64,000 nt of DNA from Methylomonas sp. 11b (GTDB taxonomy: Bacteria > Pseudomonadota > Gammaproteobacteria > Methylococcales > Methylomonadaceae). Of this stretch, positions 1-8,872 are shown in pieces. The notes below the pieces were generated by a model. It worked only from the letters and a program-made list of their open reading frames with translations. It made no database searches and was not told where the DNA came from. Within the stretch, counting starts at the first letter, position 1. Each line of letters starts with the position of its first letter. The DNA lies in assembly GCF_000515215.1 (NCBI RefSeq), contig NZ_KI911557.1:2723741-2787740 (forward strand), in the 5' to 3' direction. The position numbers and the translations under genes are program-made.

Positions 1-1
1 C

Positions 2-295
2 TGGGCCGACTATCAGCAAAAAGCCGGCAACGGCTGGGCCGATAGAGAGGATTTTGCCGACAGCTGCGATTTTGTAGCCTGGTATTGCGCGACCAGCAAC
101 CGCAAGCTGGGTATCCCCACCTCCGACGCGAACAAATTATATCTAACCTACCACGAAGGCTTAGGCGGCTATCAGCGCAGCAGTTATTTATCCAAGCAGT
201 GGCTGATGAACACCGCGCAAAAAGTCCACCAACGCGCCTTGCGTTACGACGCGCAACTGGCAAGCTGCCGACAGGAGCTGGAACAAAAAAACTGA
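2..295 (+). CDS. Lysozyme-like (SLT-type) protein, 3' part
   Basis: This is the C-terminal 97 codons of a gene that begins outside the window; the frame is open from the first bases and ends with TGA at 293-295. The translated end contains YHEGLGGY followed by a residue pattern QRSSYLSK, which I associate with a family of small envelope proteins with a lysozyme/transglycosylase-like fold that act on peptidoglycan. Three cysteines occur in the visible part. The N-terminal signal and any catalytic Glu upstream cannot be judged. It lies 36 bp before the FKBP gene on the same strand, so the two may be co-transcribed. Family assignment is by motif memory only. Confidence 0.6.
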   Translation, partial: WADYQQKAGNGWADREDFADSCDFVAWYCATSNRKLGIPTSDANKLYLTYHEGLGGYQRSSYLSKQWLMNTAQKVHQRALRYDAQLASCRQELEQKN

Positions 296-331
296 TAAAC
301 TAGCCGCCCCAATCATCTAACGGGAGTTTTC

Positions 332-817
332 ATGAAATCCACGAAACAACGTGTTATCGCCATTTTAATCGCATTTATTACAGGATTTGCTATGTTCTCA
401 CTGGCCAACGCCAATGCCCCAACCCCAGCCGAAAATAAAGCCGCCGGGGAAAAATTTCTGGCCGAAAACGCCAAAACCGCCGGCGTGGTAACCACCGCCA
501 GCGGTCTGCAATACCTGGTCTTCACCGAAGGCTCCGGCGCGCAACCCAAAGCCACCGACAACGTCACCGTCCATTACAAAGGCACCACCATAGATGGCAA
601 GGAATTCGACAGCTCCTACGGCCGCGGCGAGCCCGCCACTTTCCCTCTGAACCGCGTCATCCCCGGCTGGACCGAAGGCGTGCAATTGATGAAAGAAGGC
701 GCGAAATACCGCTTCTTTATTCCTTCTAACCTGGCTTATGGTGAGCGTGGTGCCGGGCGGGATATTGGGCCGAATGCGGCGTTGATTTTTGATGTTGAGT
801 TGATTAAGGTCAACTGA
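332..817 (+). CDS. FKBP-type peptidyl-prolyl cis-trans isomerase, periplasmic
   Basis: 161 residues. The first ~28 residues form a typical Sec signal peptide (basic MKSTKQR, hydrophobic core, ANANA end), so the enzyme should act in the periplasm on proline bonds of folding exported proteins. The FKBP domain fills the C-terminal ~105 residues, with the usual TVHYKGTTIDGKEFDSS core, FPLNRVIPGW and the AYGERGAG loop. The N-terminal dimerisation region of Mip/FkpA is short here, so it is closer to a minimal FKBP. A CGGGAG ribosome binding site stands 7 bases before the ATG. Confidence 0.93.
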   Translation: MKSTKQRVIAILIAFITGFAMFSLANANAPTPAENKAAGEKFLAENAKTAGVVTTASGLQYLVFTEGSGAQPKATDNVTVHYKGTTIDGKEFDSSYGRGEPATFPLNRVIPGWTEGVQLMKEGAKYRFFIPSNLAYGERGAGRDIGPNAALIFDVELIKVN

Positions 818-820
818 TTT

Positions 821-1146
821 TTGGTGTCGCTAACGCGACGGTTTGTTTAGAAGTCGGGTCTCGGACCGACAGCCGAGATACTTTCTTTTGCTCCGCCAAA
901 AGAAAGTATCCAAAGAAAAGGCGGCCCGGATGCCGCTTGCTCCCTGCGCTCCTCGCTTTTGCCGGGGGTTGCCGAAAGGGGCTTCCTGCCCCTTCGGCAA
1001 CGCGCCGCATCCCTGCGGCGCCCCTTCGGGCTATTCACTCGGCACCTCCCTGTGCCTCGCCCTTCGGGTGCTGCGCATGCAAATCGGCTATCCTGCCGAT
1101 TTGTCCCGCCAAAAGCTCCGGTGCTCGGCGCGGCATACAGGGCAAA
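821..1146 (+). repeat. Long inverted repeat, left copy
   Basis: This non-coding block starts just after the FKBP stop codon. Its reverse complement is repeated with scattered differences at 2073-2336. Shared segments in order are GTGTCGCTAACGCGACGG, a 14-bp hairpin with GATACTTT arms, GGGGTTGCCGAAAGGGGCTTCCTGCC, CGCCGCATCCCTGCGGCGCCCC and GTGCTCGGCGCGGCATAC. Open frames here on both strands are Arg/Pro/Cys-rich products of the repeat and are not credible genes. The two copies enclose the AT-rich gene at 1338-1919. Confidence 0.85.
877..910. repeat. 14-bp hairpin inside left repeat copy
   Basis: A perfect inverted repeat: arm GATACTTTCTTTTG at 877-890, loop CTCCGC at 891-896, complementary arm at 897-910. 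An equivalent hairpin with different arm bases but the same length and loop size is in the other copy at 2245-2278, so the structure is conserved while the sequence is not. Confidence 0.8.
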
Positions 1147-1337
1147 CCCATTCCATAATTCGAGATCAAACTAACGTACGTCGAGCTTCGTCCTTAAGCA
1201 TGCGGGAATATTGTTTTTGGCTCGAACAAAATCTGAATCCTTTTTCCAGCTAGACTTCCCCATGAATTGACATAACATGTATATCACCCAATTCAGGGAG
1301 ATATACAGAAACTATCTATTCACTTGTTAGGATTGCT

Positions 1338-1919
1338 ATGTATCTTGTCGATTCGAATGATTTAGTAATTTGTCCTAAATGTAAATCGCCAGTGTCTCTG
1401 GAGGCTTCTAATTGCCTTAATTGCGGCACACAATTTTCGCCTACTGGATTATTGCCCATTCTACTGCCAGCACGAAAACCAATAAGAAAATTGTTAATGA
1501 GTCGATTCGACTCAATATTCAAATTAGTTTTCATCACACTAATTATAACTCCTGTGTTAGCTTTTGTTGTTGATTGGGTTATTGATACGTTAATTTCTGA
1601 CTGCGTAAACTCAGACTTGAAGAACAGCTGTAGTAAACTTAAAGGACTTGGAAAGTCCGTCTACTTTAAAATTCTCTTCTTCAGTCCTCTTGTATTTGCT
1701 GCTGTCCCCGCTCTAACAGAGATTCGGCGTCATTTCTTTTTTAGTATCGGCGTTTTTTTTACAGTTATCATTGAATTCCTTTTAGTAGCAGTGAGCGAGT
1801 TACACGATATAACAAACGGCTCAGATGGCCCGGATGTATTTGGTATAGCCATTTATTTAGATTTTGTTTTTCTAATCTTTGTTGGGGCTTGTGTTACCAA
1901 GATCGGTAGGTCCGATTAG
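1338..1919 (+). CDS. Zinc-ribbon membrane protein of unknown function
   Basis: 193 residues. The N-terminus carries a zinc-ribbon made of two CxxC knuckles (Cys12/15 and Cys26/29). The remainder holds about four hydrophobic helices (roughly residues 50-75, 100-120, 128-150 and 160-185). This looks like the broad zinc-ribbon/membrane architecture of unassigned bacterial proteins; I do not recognise a precise family. AGGA stands 7 bases before the ATG. The gene is visibly richer in A and T than its neighbours and is enclosed by the inverted repeats at 821-1146 and 2073-2336, which suggests it arrived as a cassette. The TAG stop is followed by non-coding DNA. Confidence 0.72.
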   Translation: MYLVDSNDLVICPKCKSPVSLEASNCLNCGTQFSPTGLLPILLPARKPIRKLLMSRFDSIFKLVFITLIITPVLAFVVDWVIDTLISDCVNSDLKNSCSKLKGLGKSVYFKILFFSPLVFAAVPALTEIRRHFFFSIGVFFTVIIEFLLVAVSELHDITNGSDGPDVFGIAIYLDFVFLIFVGACVTKIGRSD

Positions 1920-2072
1920 CGTAATCGGACGCATGTTTGATTCCGCTGCGTCGCGGCTAATAAGCCAAACGATGGTTGGAAGCCCCCATCATTCCTCCGA
2001 ATCCGCTTCGATATTCGGAGCTACTCCCCTAAGGCTACATCTTTGCAAACTCAAACCCTGCAAATCGCGCGA

Positions 2073-2336
2073 GGGTTTTCTCCCGTATGCCGCGCCGAGC
2101 ACCGAAGCTTTTGACGGGAATAGCCCGTAGGGGCGCCGCAGGGATGCGGCGCGTTGACGAAGGGGCAGGAAGCCCCTTTCGGCAACCCCCGTCGAAAGCT
2201 TCGGAGCGCAGGAAATAAGCGGCGTCCGGGTGTCTTTTCTTTTGGATACTTTTCTTTGGACAAGCAAAGAAAAGTATCGCGGTTGTCGGTCCGCGAACCG
2301 ACATTCAAAAAAACCGTCGCGTTAGCGACACAAAAC
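2073..2336 (-). repeat. Long inverted repeat, right copy
   Basis: The reverse complement of this block matches 821-1146 across most of its length, including the GTGTCGCTAACGCGACGG end, the central GGGGTTGCCGAAAGGGGC and CATCCCTGCGGCGCC segments. It stops two bases before the stop codon of the CheD-like gene. The apparent frames in it are repeat-derived. Confidence 0.85.
2245..2278. repeat. 14-bp hairpin inside right repeat copy
   Basis: Perfect arms GATACTTTTCTTTG at 2245-2258 and the complement at 2265-2278 around a six-base loop GACAAG. It is the counterpart of the hairpin at 877-910; arm bases differ in a compensated way, which suggests that folding is what is retained. Confidence 0.8.
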
Positions 2337-2337
2337 T

Positions 2338-2913
2338 CTACGCCAACACCCTAGCAAACAGCCTGTGAGAATATTCCTGCTCCCGCTGCAAGATAGTTTC
2401 GTTTTTTATATCCTTGAGTTTTTTCACCAACACTTCCCCGGTTTCCGGAAAGAAATACACCTTGCGAGGATAGATACCGAGCATGTCGTCAGCGAGGACT
2501 GGAATGTTCCGGTCAGCCAGATAACTGCGTAAAAACTGAGCACTACGAGCGCCGACATTGTTGCGCTGCATACCGTTAAGTATATTGCCGCCGCCGAATA
2601 CCTTGGCTTCCAGCTCGCTCTCTTCTGCTCCCCTGTCGACCAGATGGTTGATGAAATTATCCATACCGGCACTAGCCATGTTCTCCATGCGTTGGTTGAG
2701 CGGCTGGTCTTCGTTGACGTTCACCACCATGAATTGATACATCCCGCCTATGCCCCGCCGCCAATCGCGAATACAGGCAATCACGCAGGACCCCAGCACG
2801 GTAACAATAAGCTCGCCGGAATCGGTAACACAATATTCGCCGGGAGTGATTTTGCAGGCACGGATGCGTTGGTGCGGGTCGTAGTAGGTTTCGGAGTATT
2901 TTTGCGGATGCAT
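2338..2913 (-). CDS. cheD: CheD-like chemoreceptor glutamine deamidase
   Basis: 191 residues from the preferred ATG at 2913, which gives the usual family start (YYDPHQRIRACKITPGEY); the frame also stays open to a TTG at 2997. CheD deamidates glutamines of methyl-accepting chemotaxis receptors. The catalytic Cys43 is present in VLGSCV. The catalytic histidine expected at position 60 (family motif GGM-x-H-F-M) is Gln: the codon is CAA in the stretch reading MYQFM. Later conserved elements (KVFGGGNIL, GGxN, NVGARS, DMLG) are all present, so the fold is intact. There is no chemotaxis operon alongside; the nearest receptor gene in the window is at 60645. Deamidase activity is therefore doubtful. 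Confidence 0.85.
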   Translation of the reverse strand: MHPQKYSETYYDPHQRIRACKITPGEYCVTDSGELIVTVLGSCVIACIRDWRRGIGGMYQFMVVNVNEDQPLNQRMENMASAGMDNFINHLVDRGAEESELEAKVFGGGNILNGMQRNNVGARSAQFLRSYLADRNIPVLADDMLGIYPRKVYFFPETGEVLVKKLKDIKNETILQREQEYSHRLFARVLA

Positions 2914-3337
2914 AGCCAGGGCCGTCTTCAGAGTTGTAGAACATTGATGCTTATCAAGCAATAAATCGGCCACTACGCGTTTTGCTATCCGCCTCAAATC
3001 TTTAGCATTTCAACGCGCGCGCTTGCCGAATCGATTGTAAAACGCTTCGACAACGAATGATTGGTTTAGCTATCTGCCTTGGTTGCGCAAAACGCAGGCG
3101 CCAAGGTGGTCGACACTCAGAACTACCCTCGAGCCGGAGTGGTGCGTAGCGCTCCCGATTGGCGCAAGACTGATTTTGCTATTACCCCACCCGAGTCGTT
3201 ACCGGCAAATTCTTCGGCGGACCGGGCGAACGATGTCGAATGGCGCCGTTGTTTGCAGTTTTGCTATAAAAATATCCGCCGCAGTAGCAACACATTTTAG
3301 TATCCTAGCCAGCCATTCCGTACCCAGCCCGTAGACC
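2914..3337. other. Intergenic, no gene recognised
   Basis: The space between the CheD-like gene and rlmKL. Overlapping short frames exist on both strands but none has a ribosome binding site or recognisable protein features. It must contain the divergent promoters of both genes; I could not place them with confidence. Confidence 0.5.
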
Positions 3338-5533
3338 ATGACCCAATACCAATTGTTCGCCACCACGCCCAAAGCAATGGAAGGTATTCTTGCCAACGAA
3401 ATCAAAGCCCTGGGCGGACTGAACGTCCGCGAAAAAATGGCCGGCGTTTCCTTCGATGGCGATCTGGCGCTGGCTTACCGGGTTTGTTTGTGGTCGCGTA
3501 CGGCTAACCGGGTGTTTCTGCCCTTGAGCAGTTTCGAGGTCAAGTCGCAGCAAGATTTGTACGATGGCGTCAAAAAAATCAACTGGTTCGAGCATATCAA
3601 GCCCGACGACAGCTTGGCGGTATCATTCAGCAGCAAGAACAACCCAGCCATCAATAACACCCATTTCGGTGCCTTGAAAGTCAAGGACGCCATCGTCGAT
3701 CAGATGCGCGCCAAGTTTAATAAACGGCCCAATATCGACACCGACCGGCCCAGTATTCGCGTGAATGTTTATCTACATAACGAAACTGCGCAACTCAGTC
3801 TGGACTTATCCGGCGAGAGTTTGCACAGACGCGGTTACCGTGACGTCAACATTGCCGCGCCGATCAAGGAAAACCTGGCAGCGGCGATCTTGCTGCGCGC
3901 CGGCTGGCCGACAATTGCCGAGCAAGGCGGTTCGCTGCTCGATCCGATGTGCGGCTCCGGCACCATGTTGTTAGAAGGCGCGATGATTGCCGCCGATTAT
4001 GCGCCGGGTTTACAACGCGATTATTTCGGCTTTCTGGGCTGGAAAAAACACGATGGCGCGCTTTGGCAAAGCCTGCTGGACGAAGCCAAGCAACGCCGGG
4101 ATGTTGGCTTGAGCAAAATGCCTGTTATAGTCGGTTTCGATCAGGACCGGCGCACCGTGGTAGCCGCCTTGCAGCACGTGGAAAATGCCGGCTTGGCAGG
4201 CAAGATTCATATCGAACGGCGCGACATCGGCGATGCAACAACGGCGGAAAGTTGGCCCAAAGGCTTGATCGCCTGCAACCCGCCCTACGGCGAACGGCTG
4301 GGCGACGAGGCGGAAACCTCCGAGTTGTATCGGCGCTTTGGAGAGGTGCTGAAACAGCGCTTTGTAGGCTGGCAGGTGGCGATGATCATCAGCAATCCGG
4401 AATTGGGTTTTCGCTTGGGCGTACGTTCGCAAAAGCCGATTACCTTGTTCAACGGCGCGCTGGAGTGCAAATTGCTGCGTTTTAATATCGAAGAACAGAC
4501 CTTCTTCGAACCCAAAGCCAAATCCCAGCAAGAACGCATCGAGCAAATCAGCCGGCGTACGGAGACTGAGCAACCCGACAATCAGGCGGAGATGTTCGCC
4601 AACCGCTTGCGTAAGAATCTGAAAAAAATCGGCAAATGGGCCAAACAAAATCAGGTCAGTTGCTACCGGCTGTACGATGCGGATTTGCCGGAATATGCGG
4701 TGGCGGTGGACGTTTATCAAAGCGAGAAAACTTGGGTCAATGTGCAGGAATACGAATCGCCGAAAACCATCGATCCGGCCAAGGCCAATCAACGCCTGGC
4801 TGGGGCGATGGTGGAAATCCCCAAAGTATTGGAAATACCCAAAGAGCAGGTGTTTTTAAAAATCCGCCGCAAGCAGAAAAGCACCGATCAATACGAGAAA
4901 CAAGGCGAATCCGGCCGCTTTCATGTGGTCGAGGAAGGCGGTTGCAAGTTTTGGGTGAATTTTGAAGATTATCTGGATACCGGTTTGTTTCTGGATCATC
5001 GGCCGATCCGTTTATTGATACAACAACAAGCCAAAGGCAAGCGCTTCCTGAATCTGTTTGCTTACACCGGCAGCGCCAGCGTGCATGCGGCGGTGGGCGG
5101 CGCGGCCTCCAGCGTCACGGTGGATATGTCCAACACCTATCTGGACTGGGCCAAGCGCAATTTTGATTTGAACGGCATTCAAGGCGATCACAAGCTGCTG
5201 CGCGCCAATTGTGTGGAATGGCTGGCGGAACAGGCCGGCGCCAAAGACAAACTGCAATTTGATCTGATCTTTCTCGATCCGCCGACCTTTTCCAATTCCA
5301 AGAAAATGGACGAAGCCTTTGATATTCAGAACGATCATCTGCATTTGCTGCGCAGTGCCGTTGCCCTGCTTGCGCCGGGCGGCGTGCTGTATTTTTCGAC
5401 TAATTTCCGCCGCTTCAAACTGGACAGGCAAGCCTTGGCGGATTTGCAGATAACAGACATCAGCGCGAAAACGATTCCGGAGGATTTCGCCCGCGATCAA
5501 AAAATTCATTATTGCTGGAGGATTACTCGATGA
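3338..5533 (+). CDS. rlmL: Bifunctional 23S rRNA guanine methyltransferase RlmKL
   Basis: 731 residues, the normal length of the fused enzyme that makes m2G2445 (RlmL half) and m7G2069 (RlmK half) in 23S rRNA. The N-terminal THUMP region (about 45-155) is followed by the RlmL Rossmann domain with LDPMCGSGT near residue 205 and the NPPYGERLG catalytic motif near 312. The C-terminal RlmK half has LNLFAYTGSASV near residue 570 and LDPPTFSNSK near 645. It ends four bases into the acylphosphatase gene (ATGA overlap), so the two are translationally coupled. Nothing unusual is seen. Confidence 0.97.
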   Translation: MTQYQLFATTPKAMEGILANEIKALGGLNVREKMAGVSFDGDLALAYRVCLWSRTANRVFLPLSSFEVKSQQDLYDGVKKINWFEHIKPDDSLAVSFSSKNNPAINNTHFGALKVKDAIVDQMRAKFNKRPNIDTDRPSIRVNVYLHNETAQLSLDLSGESLHRRGYRDVNIAAPIKENLAAAILLRAGWPTIAEQGGSLLDPMCGSGTMLLEGAMIAADYAPGLQRDYFGFLGWKKHDGALWQSLLDEAKQRRDVGLSKMPVIVGFDQDRRTVVAALQHVENAGLAGKIHIERRDIGDATTAESWPKGLIACNPPYGERLGDEAETSELYRRFGEVLKQRFVGWQVAMIISNPELGFRLGVRSQKPITLFNGALECKLLRFNIEEQTFFEPKAKSQQERIEQISRRTETEQPDNQAEMFANRLRKNLKKIGKWAKQNQVSCYRLYDADLPEYAVAVDVYQSEKTWVNVQEYESPKTIDPAKANQRLAGAMVEIPKVLEIPKEQVFLKIRRKQKSTDQYEKQGESGRFHVVEEGGCKFWVNFEDYLDTGLFLDHRPIRLLIQQQAKGKRFLNLFAYTGSASVHAAVGGAASSVTVDMSNTYLDWAKRNFDLNGIQGDHKLLRANCVEWLAEQAGAKDKLQFDLIFLDPPTFSNSKKMDEAFDIQNDHLHLLRSAVALLAPGGVLYFSTNFRRFKLDRQALADLQITDISAKTIPEDFARDQKIHYCWRITR

Positions 5534-5802
5534 GCGAGTGTTTGCATATCATCGTCAAGGGCCGAGTTCAAGGCGTGTATTTTCGTGCCTACACCCAAAA
5601 ACAGGCCGTGAAGTTGAATATAAAAGGTTTTGTCAGAAACCTGGCCGACGGCAGTGTCGAAATCGTCGCCAGCGGCCATGCGGAGGAACTACAAAAACTA
5701 GTGGCTTGGTGCCATAAAGGGCCGATATTGGCTAAGGTTTCAGAGGTAATTGCTAACACTTATGATGCAGGCGAGCATTTTGAGGTGTTTGAGGTTAGGT
5801 AG
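5530..5802 (+). CDS. acyP: Acylphosphatase
   Basis: 90 residues, the usual size. It hydrolyses acyl-phosphate bonds in the cytoplasm. The catalytic pair is visible: Arg19 in the phosphate cradle GRVQGVYFRAY and Asn37 in GFVRN. The ATG at 5530 overlaps the rlmKL stop as ATGA; an ATG at 5512 in the same frame would add six residues not typical of the family. Ends with TAG at 5800-5802. Confidence 0.95.
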   Translation: MSECLHIIVKGRVQGVYFRAYTQKQAVKLNIKGFVRNLADGSVEIVASGHAEELQKLVAWCHKGPILAKVSEVIANTYDAGEHFEVFEVR

Positions 5803-6004
5803 GTGCTCTAATGTCAGGCGACATTTTGATTCGCTCAACTTAATAGCTACGTCTCAATCTTTAACCTGGCAACCGGTTACCTGCTACTTATCTATGCAAA
5901 CAACTTCTAAGCACCTTCCCCCCCAAATCGGATTACAATAGCGAACATTTATTCCCAACAAAGGGCGCAGCTTAGACGCCCGCCAGCAATCGGCAGGAGC
6001 AGTT

Positions 6005-6931
6005 TTGGCAGACAGAATTATTCGTATCGCTACCCGGCAAAGCCCGCTGGCCTTGTGGCAGGCCGAGCATGTCGCGGCGCGGCTTGAGCAGGCGTTTCCG
6101 GGATTACAAACCGAGCTGGTAAAAATGGTCACCCGCGGCGACAAAATCCTCGACGCGCCATTGGCGAAAGTCGGCGGCAAGGGTTTGTTTGTCAAAGAAC
6201 TGGAACAAGGCATGCTGGAAGGCACGGCCGATATCGCGGTGCATTCCATGAAAGACGTGCCGGTGGAATTTCCGGAAGGCCTGCATCTAGCAGTCATCAT
6301 GGACCGCGAAGATCCGACCGACGCCTTTGTTTCCAACAATTATCGCAGTTTGGCCGAATTACCTGCCAATGCCCGGATCGGCACTTCCAGTCTCCGCCGC
6401 CAATGCCAAATCAAGGAAAAATTCCCAAATGCGGAAATTCTGAGCCTGCGCGGCAACGTCAACACTCGCTTGGCAAAATTGGATGCCGGCGAATACGATG
6501 CGATTATTTTGGCGTCCGCCGGATTGAAACGATTGGGGATGGGCAAGCGTATCACGGCCCAACTGGAACCGACGGAAAGCTTGCCGGCGATGGGCCAAGG
6601 TGCTATCGGCATCGAGTGCCGGATCGACGACGCCGAGATTCATGAGTATTTAAAGGTATTGCACGACGAAGACACCAGCATCCGAGTCGGCGCCGAGCGG
6701 GCGATGAATGCCCGACTCAACGGCGGTTGTCAGGTGCCGATTGCCGGTTTTGCGGAAATCAAAGGCCAGCGTTTGTTCATGCGTGGCCTAGTTGGCAGCC
6801 CGGACGGTTCCTTATTATATCGGGCCGAAGCGGAAAGCAGCCTCACCGACTTTGAAGCGTTGGGCAAGGCTGTGGCCGAGGATTTATTAGCGCAAGGCGC
6901 GGACCGGATATTGCGCGAGCTATACCAGTGA
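6005..6931 (+). CDS. hemC: Hydroxymethylbilane synthase (porphobilinogen deaminase)
   Basis: 308 residues starting at a TTG, which is where the family begins ([17 protein letters not shown]). It joins four porphobilinogens into hydroxymethylbilane in heme synthesis. Conserved elements seen: the substrate-binding [17 protein letters not shown], and Cys242 in NGGCQVP, the attachment point of the dipyrromethane cofactor at the same number as in Escherichia coli. First gene of hemC-hemD-hemX-hemY; its stop overlaps the hemD GTG start. Confidence 0.97.
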   Translation: MADRIIRIATRQSPLALWQAEHVAARLEQAFPGLQTELVKMVTRGDKILDAPLAKVGGKGLFVKELEQGMLEGTADIAVHSMKDVPVEFPEGLHLAVIMDREDPTDAFVSNNYRSLAELPANARIGTSSLRRQCQIKEKFPNAEILSLRGNVNTRLAKLDAGEYDAIILASAGLKRLGMGKRITAQLEPTESLPAMGQGAIGIECRIDDAEIHEYLKVLHDEDTSIRVGAERAMNARLNGGCQVPIAGFAEIKGQRLFMRGLVGSPDGSLLYRAEAESSLTDFEALGKAVAEDLLAQGADRILRELYQ

Positions 6932-7710
6932 ATCAGGCTTTAAACGGCGCGCGGATCTTGGTGACGCGACCCGCGGCGCAGGCTGAAAATCTGTGCCATT
7001 TGATAGAACAACACGGCGGTGTGCCGATACGCTTTCCGACACTGGAAATCGTCGCAACCCAGCCCGACCCGGATTTGTTAAGCCAAGCCGCCGCCAGCGA
7101 TTGGCTGATTTTTACCAGCACCAATGCTGTGGATTTTGCTATCAAGGCGTTCGGTGGCAAAATGCCGGCCTTGCGTAAATTCAAAGTCGCGGCTGTCGGT
7201 GCCGCAACCGCCTGCGCATTGCAGCAAGCGGAATGGCCGGTGGATTGCGTGCCGGCCAGCGAATTTAACAGTGAGGGCTTGCTCGCCGAACCTGAATTAC
7301 AAACGGTAGCTGGCATGCGTTGCGTGATTGTGCGCGGTGTCGGTGGCCGGGAAAAACTGGCGGAAAGCTTGCGTAGCCGCGGCGCGGAAGCGAGTTATCT
7401 GGAAGTGTATAGCCGCCGCCAGCCAATGGCGAACAGCACGGATTTGCGGACAGACATATCCCAAGGGCGGCTGGACGCAGTAACGATCACCAGTGTCGAA
7501 GCTTTACAAAACTTGTTGGCGATGCTGGATGACGAGTCGATAGTATTGTTGAAATCGATACTTTTAATCGTCATGAGCGAGCGGATAGGCCAAGCGGCCG
7601 AAGATTTCGGATTTAACCAGATTGCAGTGAGCGCACAGCCCACGGATGCAGCGATTTTAGAGACCTTGACGACGTTATTGAACGGGGAAAACAGTGGCCG
7701 AAGTAATTGA
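6928..7710 (+). CDS. hemD: Uroporphyrinogen-III synthase
   Basis: 260 residues beginning at GTG (GTGA overlap with the hemC stop). It cyclises hydroxymethylbilane with inversion of ring D. The family is poorly conserved, but the start ([11 protein letters not shown]), the [11 protein letters not shown] segment, VAAVGAATA and the C-terminal [10 protein letters not shown] fit well. Position between hemC and hemX is the standard gammaproteobacterial order. It overlaps the next gene by 17 bp. Confidence 0.95.
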   Translation: MNQALNGARILVTRPAAQAENLCHLIEQHGGVPIRFPTLEIVATQPDPDLLSQAAASDWLIFTSTNAVDFAIKAFGGKMPALRKFKVAAVGAATACALQQAEWPVDCVPASEFNSEGLLAEPELQTVAGMRCVIVRGVGGREKLAESLRSRGAEASYLEVYSRRQPMANSTDLRTDISQGRLDAVTITSVEALQNLLAMLDDESIVLLKSILLIVMSERIGQAAEDFGFNQIAVSAQPTDAAILETLTTLLNGENSGRSN

Positions 7711-8860
7711 AGAACAACAAGAAAATCCAGCTCCGGTGGTGGTGGTTAAAAAGTCTCACGCCGGATTGTGGATAGGCATTACCTCTATCGTATTGGTGAT
7801 TGCTTTGGCTGGCGCAGGTTTTTTCTTTTTCCAGCAATTGCGTTTCAGTCAAGATACCGAAAACAATCAGGACAACCTGAAACTGCTTGAGCTAGATAAG
7901 GAACTCAACGGCCTGCGCGAACAGCTGAATGGCGTGCAAACCCAAATCGCCAACGTCAACGCCGAAATGACCGGCAAAGACAACCATTTCAATGAAACCT
8001 TGGCCGATTTCTCCAAGCTACATGATGAGCGCCTGAGCACGGCGCGCAAAGAGCTGGAAGCCTCGATAGTGGCCTTGCAACGGCAGCTGGGCAAAACCCG
8101 CGGCGACTGGTTGCTGGCCGATGCCGAATATCTGTTGACCGTTGCCAATCAGCGTTTGCATTTAGTCGGCGACGTCACCACCACCCGCGAAGCGTTGGAA
8201 GCTGCCGATCAAAGGCTTAGAGAAAGTGGCGACGCGGCGGTATTTAAAGTCCGCGAGCAAATTGCCAAGGAAATTGCCTTGTTAAACGGCGCCACCGTGC
8301 CGGATATCGTCGGCATCTACAGCGGCATTCAACATTTACAGGATGCCGTAGAAAGCTTATCGGTGTTTCTGCCGCATGCCGGCAAGCAACCGGAAAAGCC
8401 TGAACCCAACAGCGACCTGTCCGAACATGGTCATGAAATTTTAAGCACTGTAGCCAAACAACTGGAAGGCTACGTAGTGCTGCGTCACACCGAGCAACCG
8501 GTCAACGCTATCCTCACTCCGGAGGAAGCGCACTTTATCAAGCAGCAGTTGAAGGTCAGGCTGGAAATGATCGAAATCGCCCTGGTGCAACAAAACGACA
8601 CCTTGTTTTCCAGCAGCATCGCCGACGCCAAACAATGGCTGAAGAAAAATTTCGCGGAAAACCAACAAACCGATAAATTCGTGGCCGAACTCGACAAACT
8701 GGCCAATGTGCAAATCCGCAGCCAATACCCGGATGTTAGCGGTTCATTGAAACTGTTGAAAGACATCAGCAAATTGCGCATCGAGTCGGATAAAGCGGTG
8801 CTGAATAATCCGCCAGCGGAAACGGCCTCGCCGGCAACACCCACAGCCGGCCAGCAATAA
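7694..8860 (+). CDS. hemX: HemX-like membrane protein
   Basis: 388 residues from a GTG start inside hemD. One transmembrane helix (about residues 22-45) follows a short cytoplasmic tail; then a charged coiled-coil region (about 55-140) and a mainly helical domain. This is the HemX family, once called uroporphyrin-III C-methyltransferase, but no SAM-binding motif is present. It is found with hemCD and hemY and probably helps organise heme synthesis at the inner membrane. Ends in a Pro/Ala-rich tail. Confidence 0.92.
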   Translation: MAEVIEEQQENPAPVVVVKKSHAGLWIGITSIVLVIALAGAGFFFFQQLRFSQDTENNQDNLKLLELDKELNGLREQLNGVQTQIANVNAEMTGKDNHFNETLADFSKLHDERLSTARKELEASIVALQRQLGKTRGDWLLADAEYLLTVANQRLHLVGDVTTTREALEAADQRLRESGDAAVFKVREQIAKEIALLNGATVPDIVGIYSGIQHLQDAVESLSVFLPHAGKQPEKPEPNSDLSEHGHEILSTVAKQLEGYVVLRHTEQPVNAILTPEEAHFIKQQLKVRLEMIEIALVQQNDTLFSSSIADAKQWLKKNFAENQQTDKFVAELDKLANVQIRSQYPDVSGSLKLLKDISKLRIESDKAVLNNPPAETASPATPTAGQQ

Positions 8861-8872
8861 GCGAGTGGCATT

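Noticed and set aside
843..1253. 136-residue open frame and overlapping frames in the left repeat
   Set aside because: Arg/Pro/Cys-rich translation of the repeat; equivalent frames exist in the other copy in different orientation, and there is no ribosome binding site or protein feature.
4010..4792. 260-residue minus-strand frame inside rlmKL
   Set aside because: Antisense shadow of a strongly coding gene; the composition mirrors rlmKL codons.
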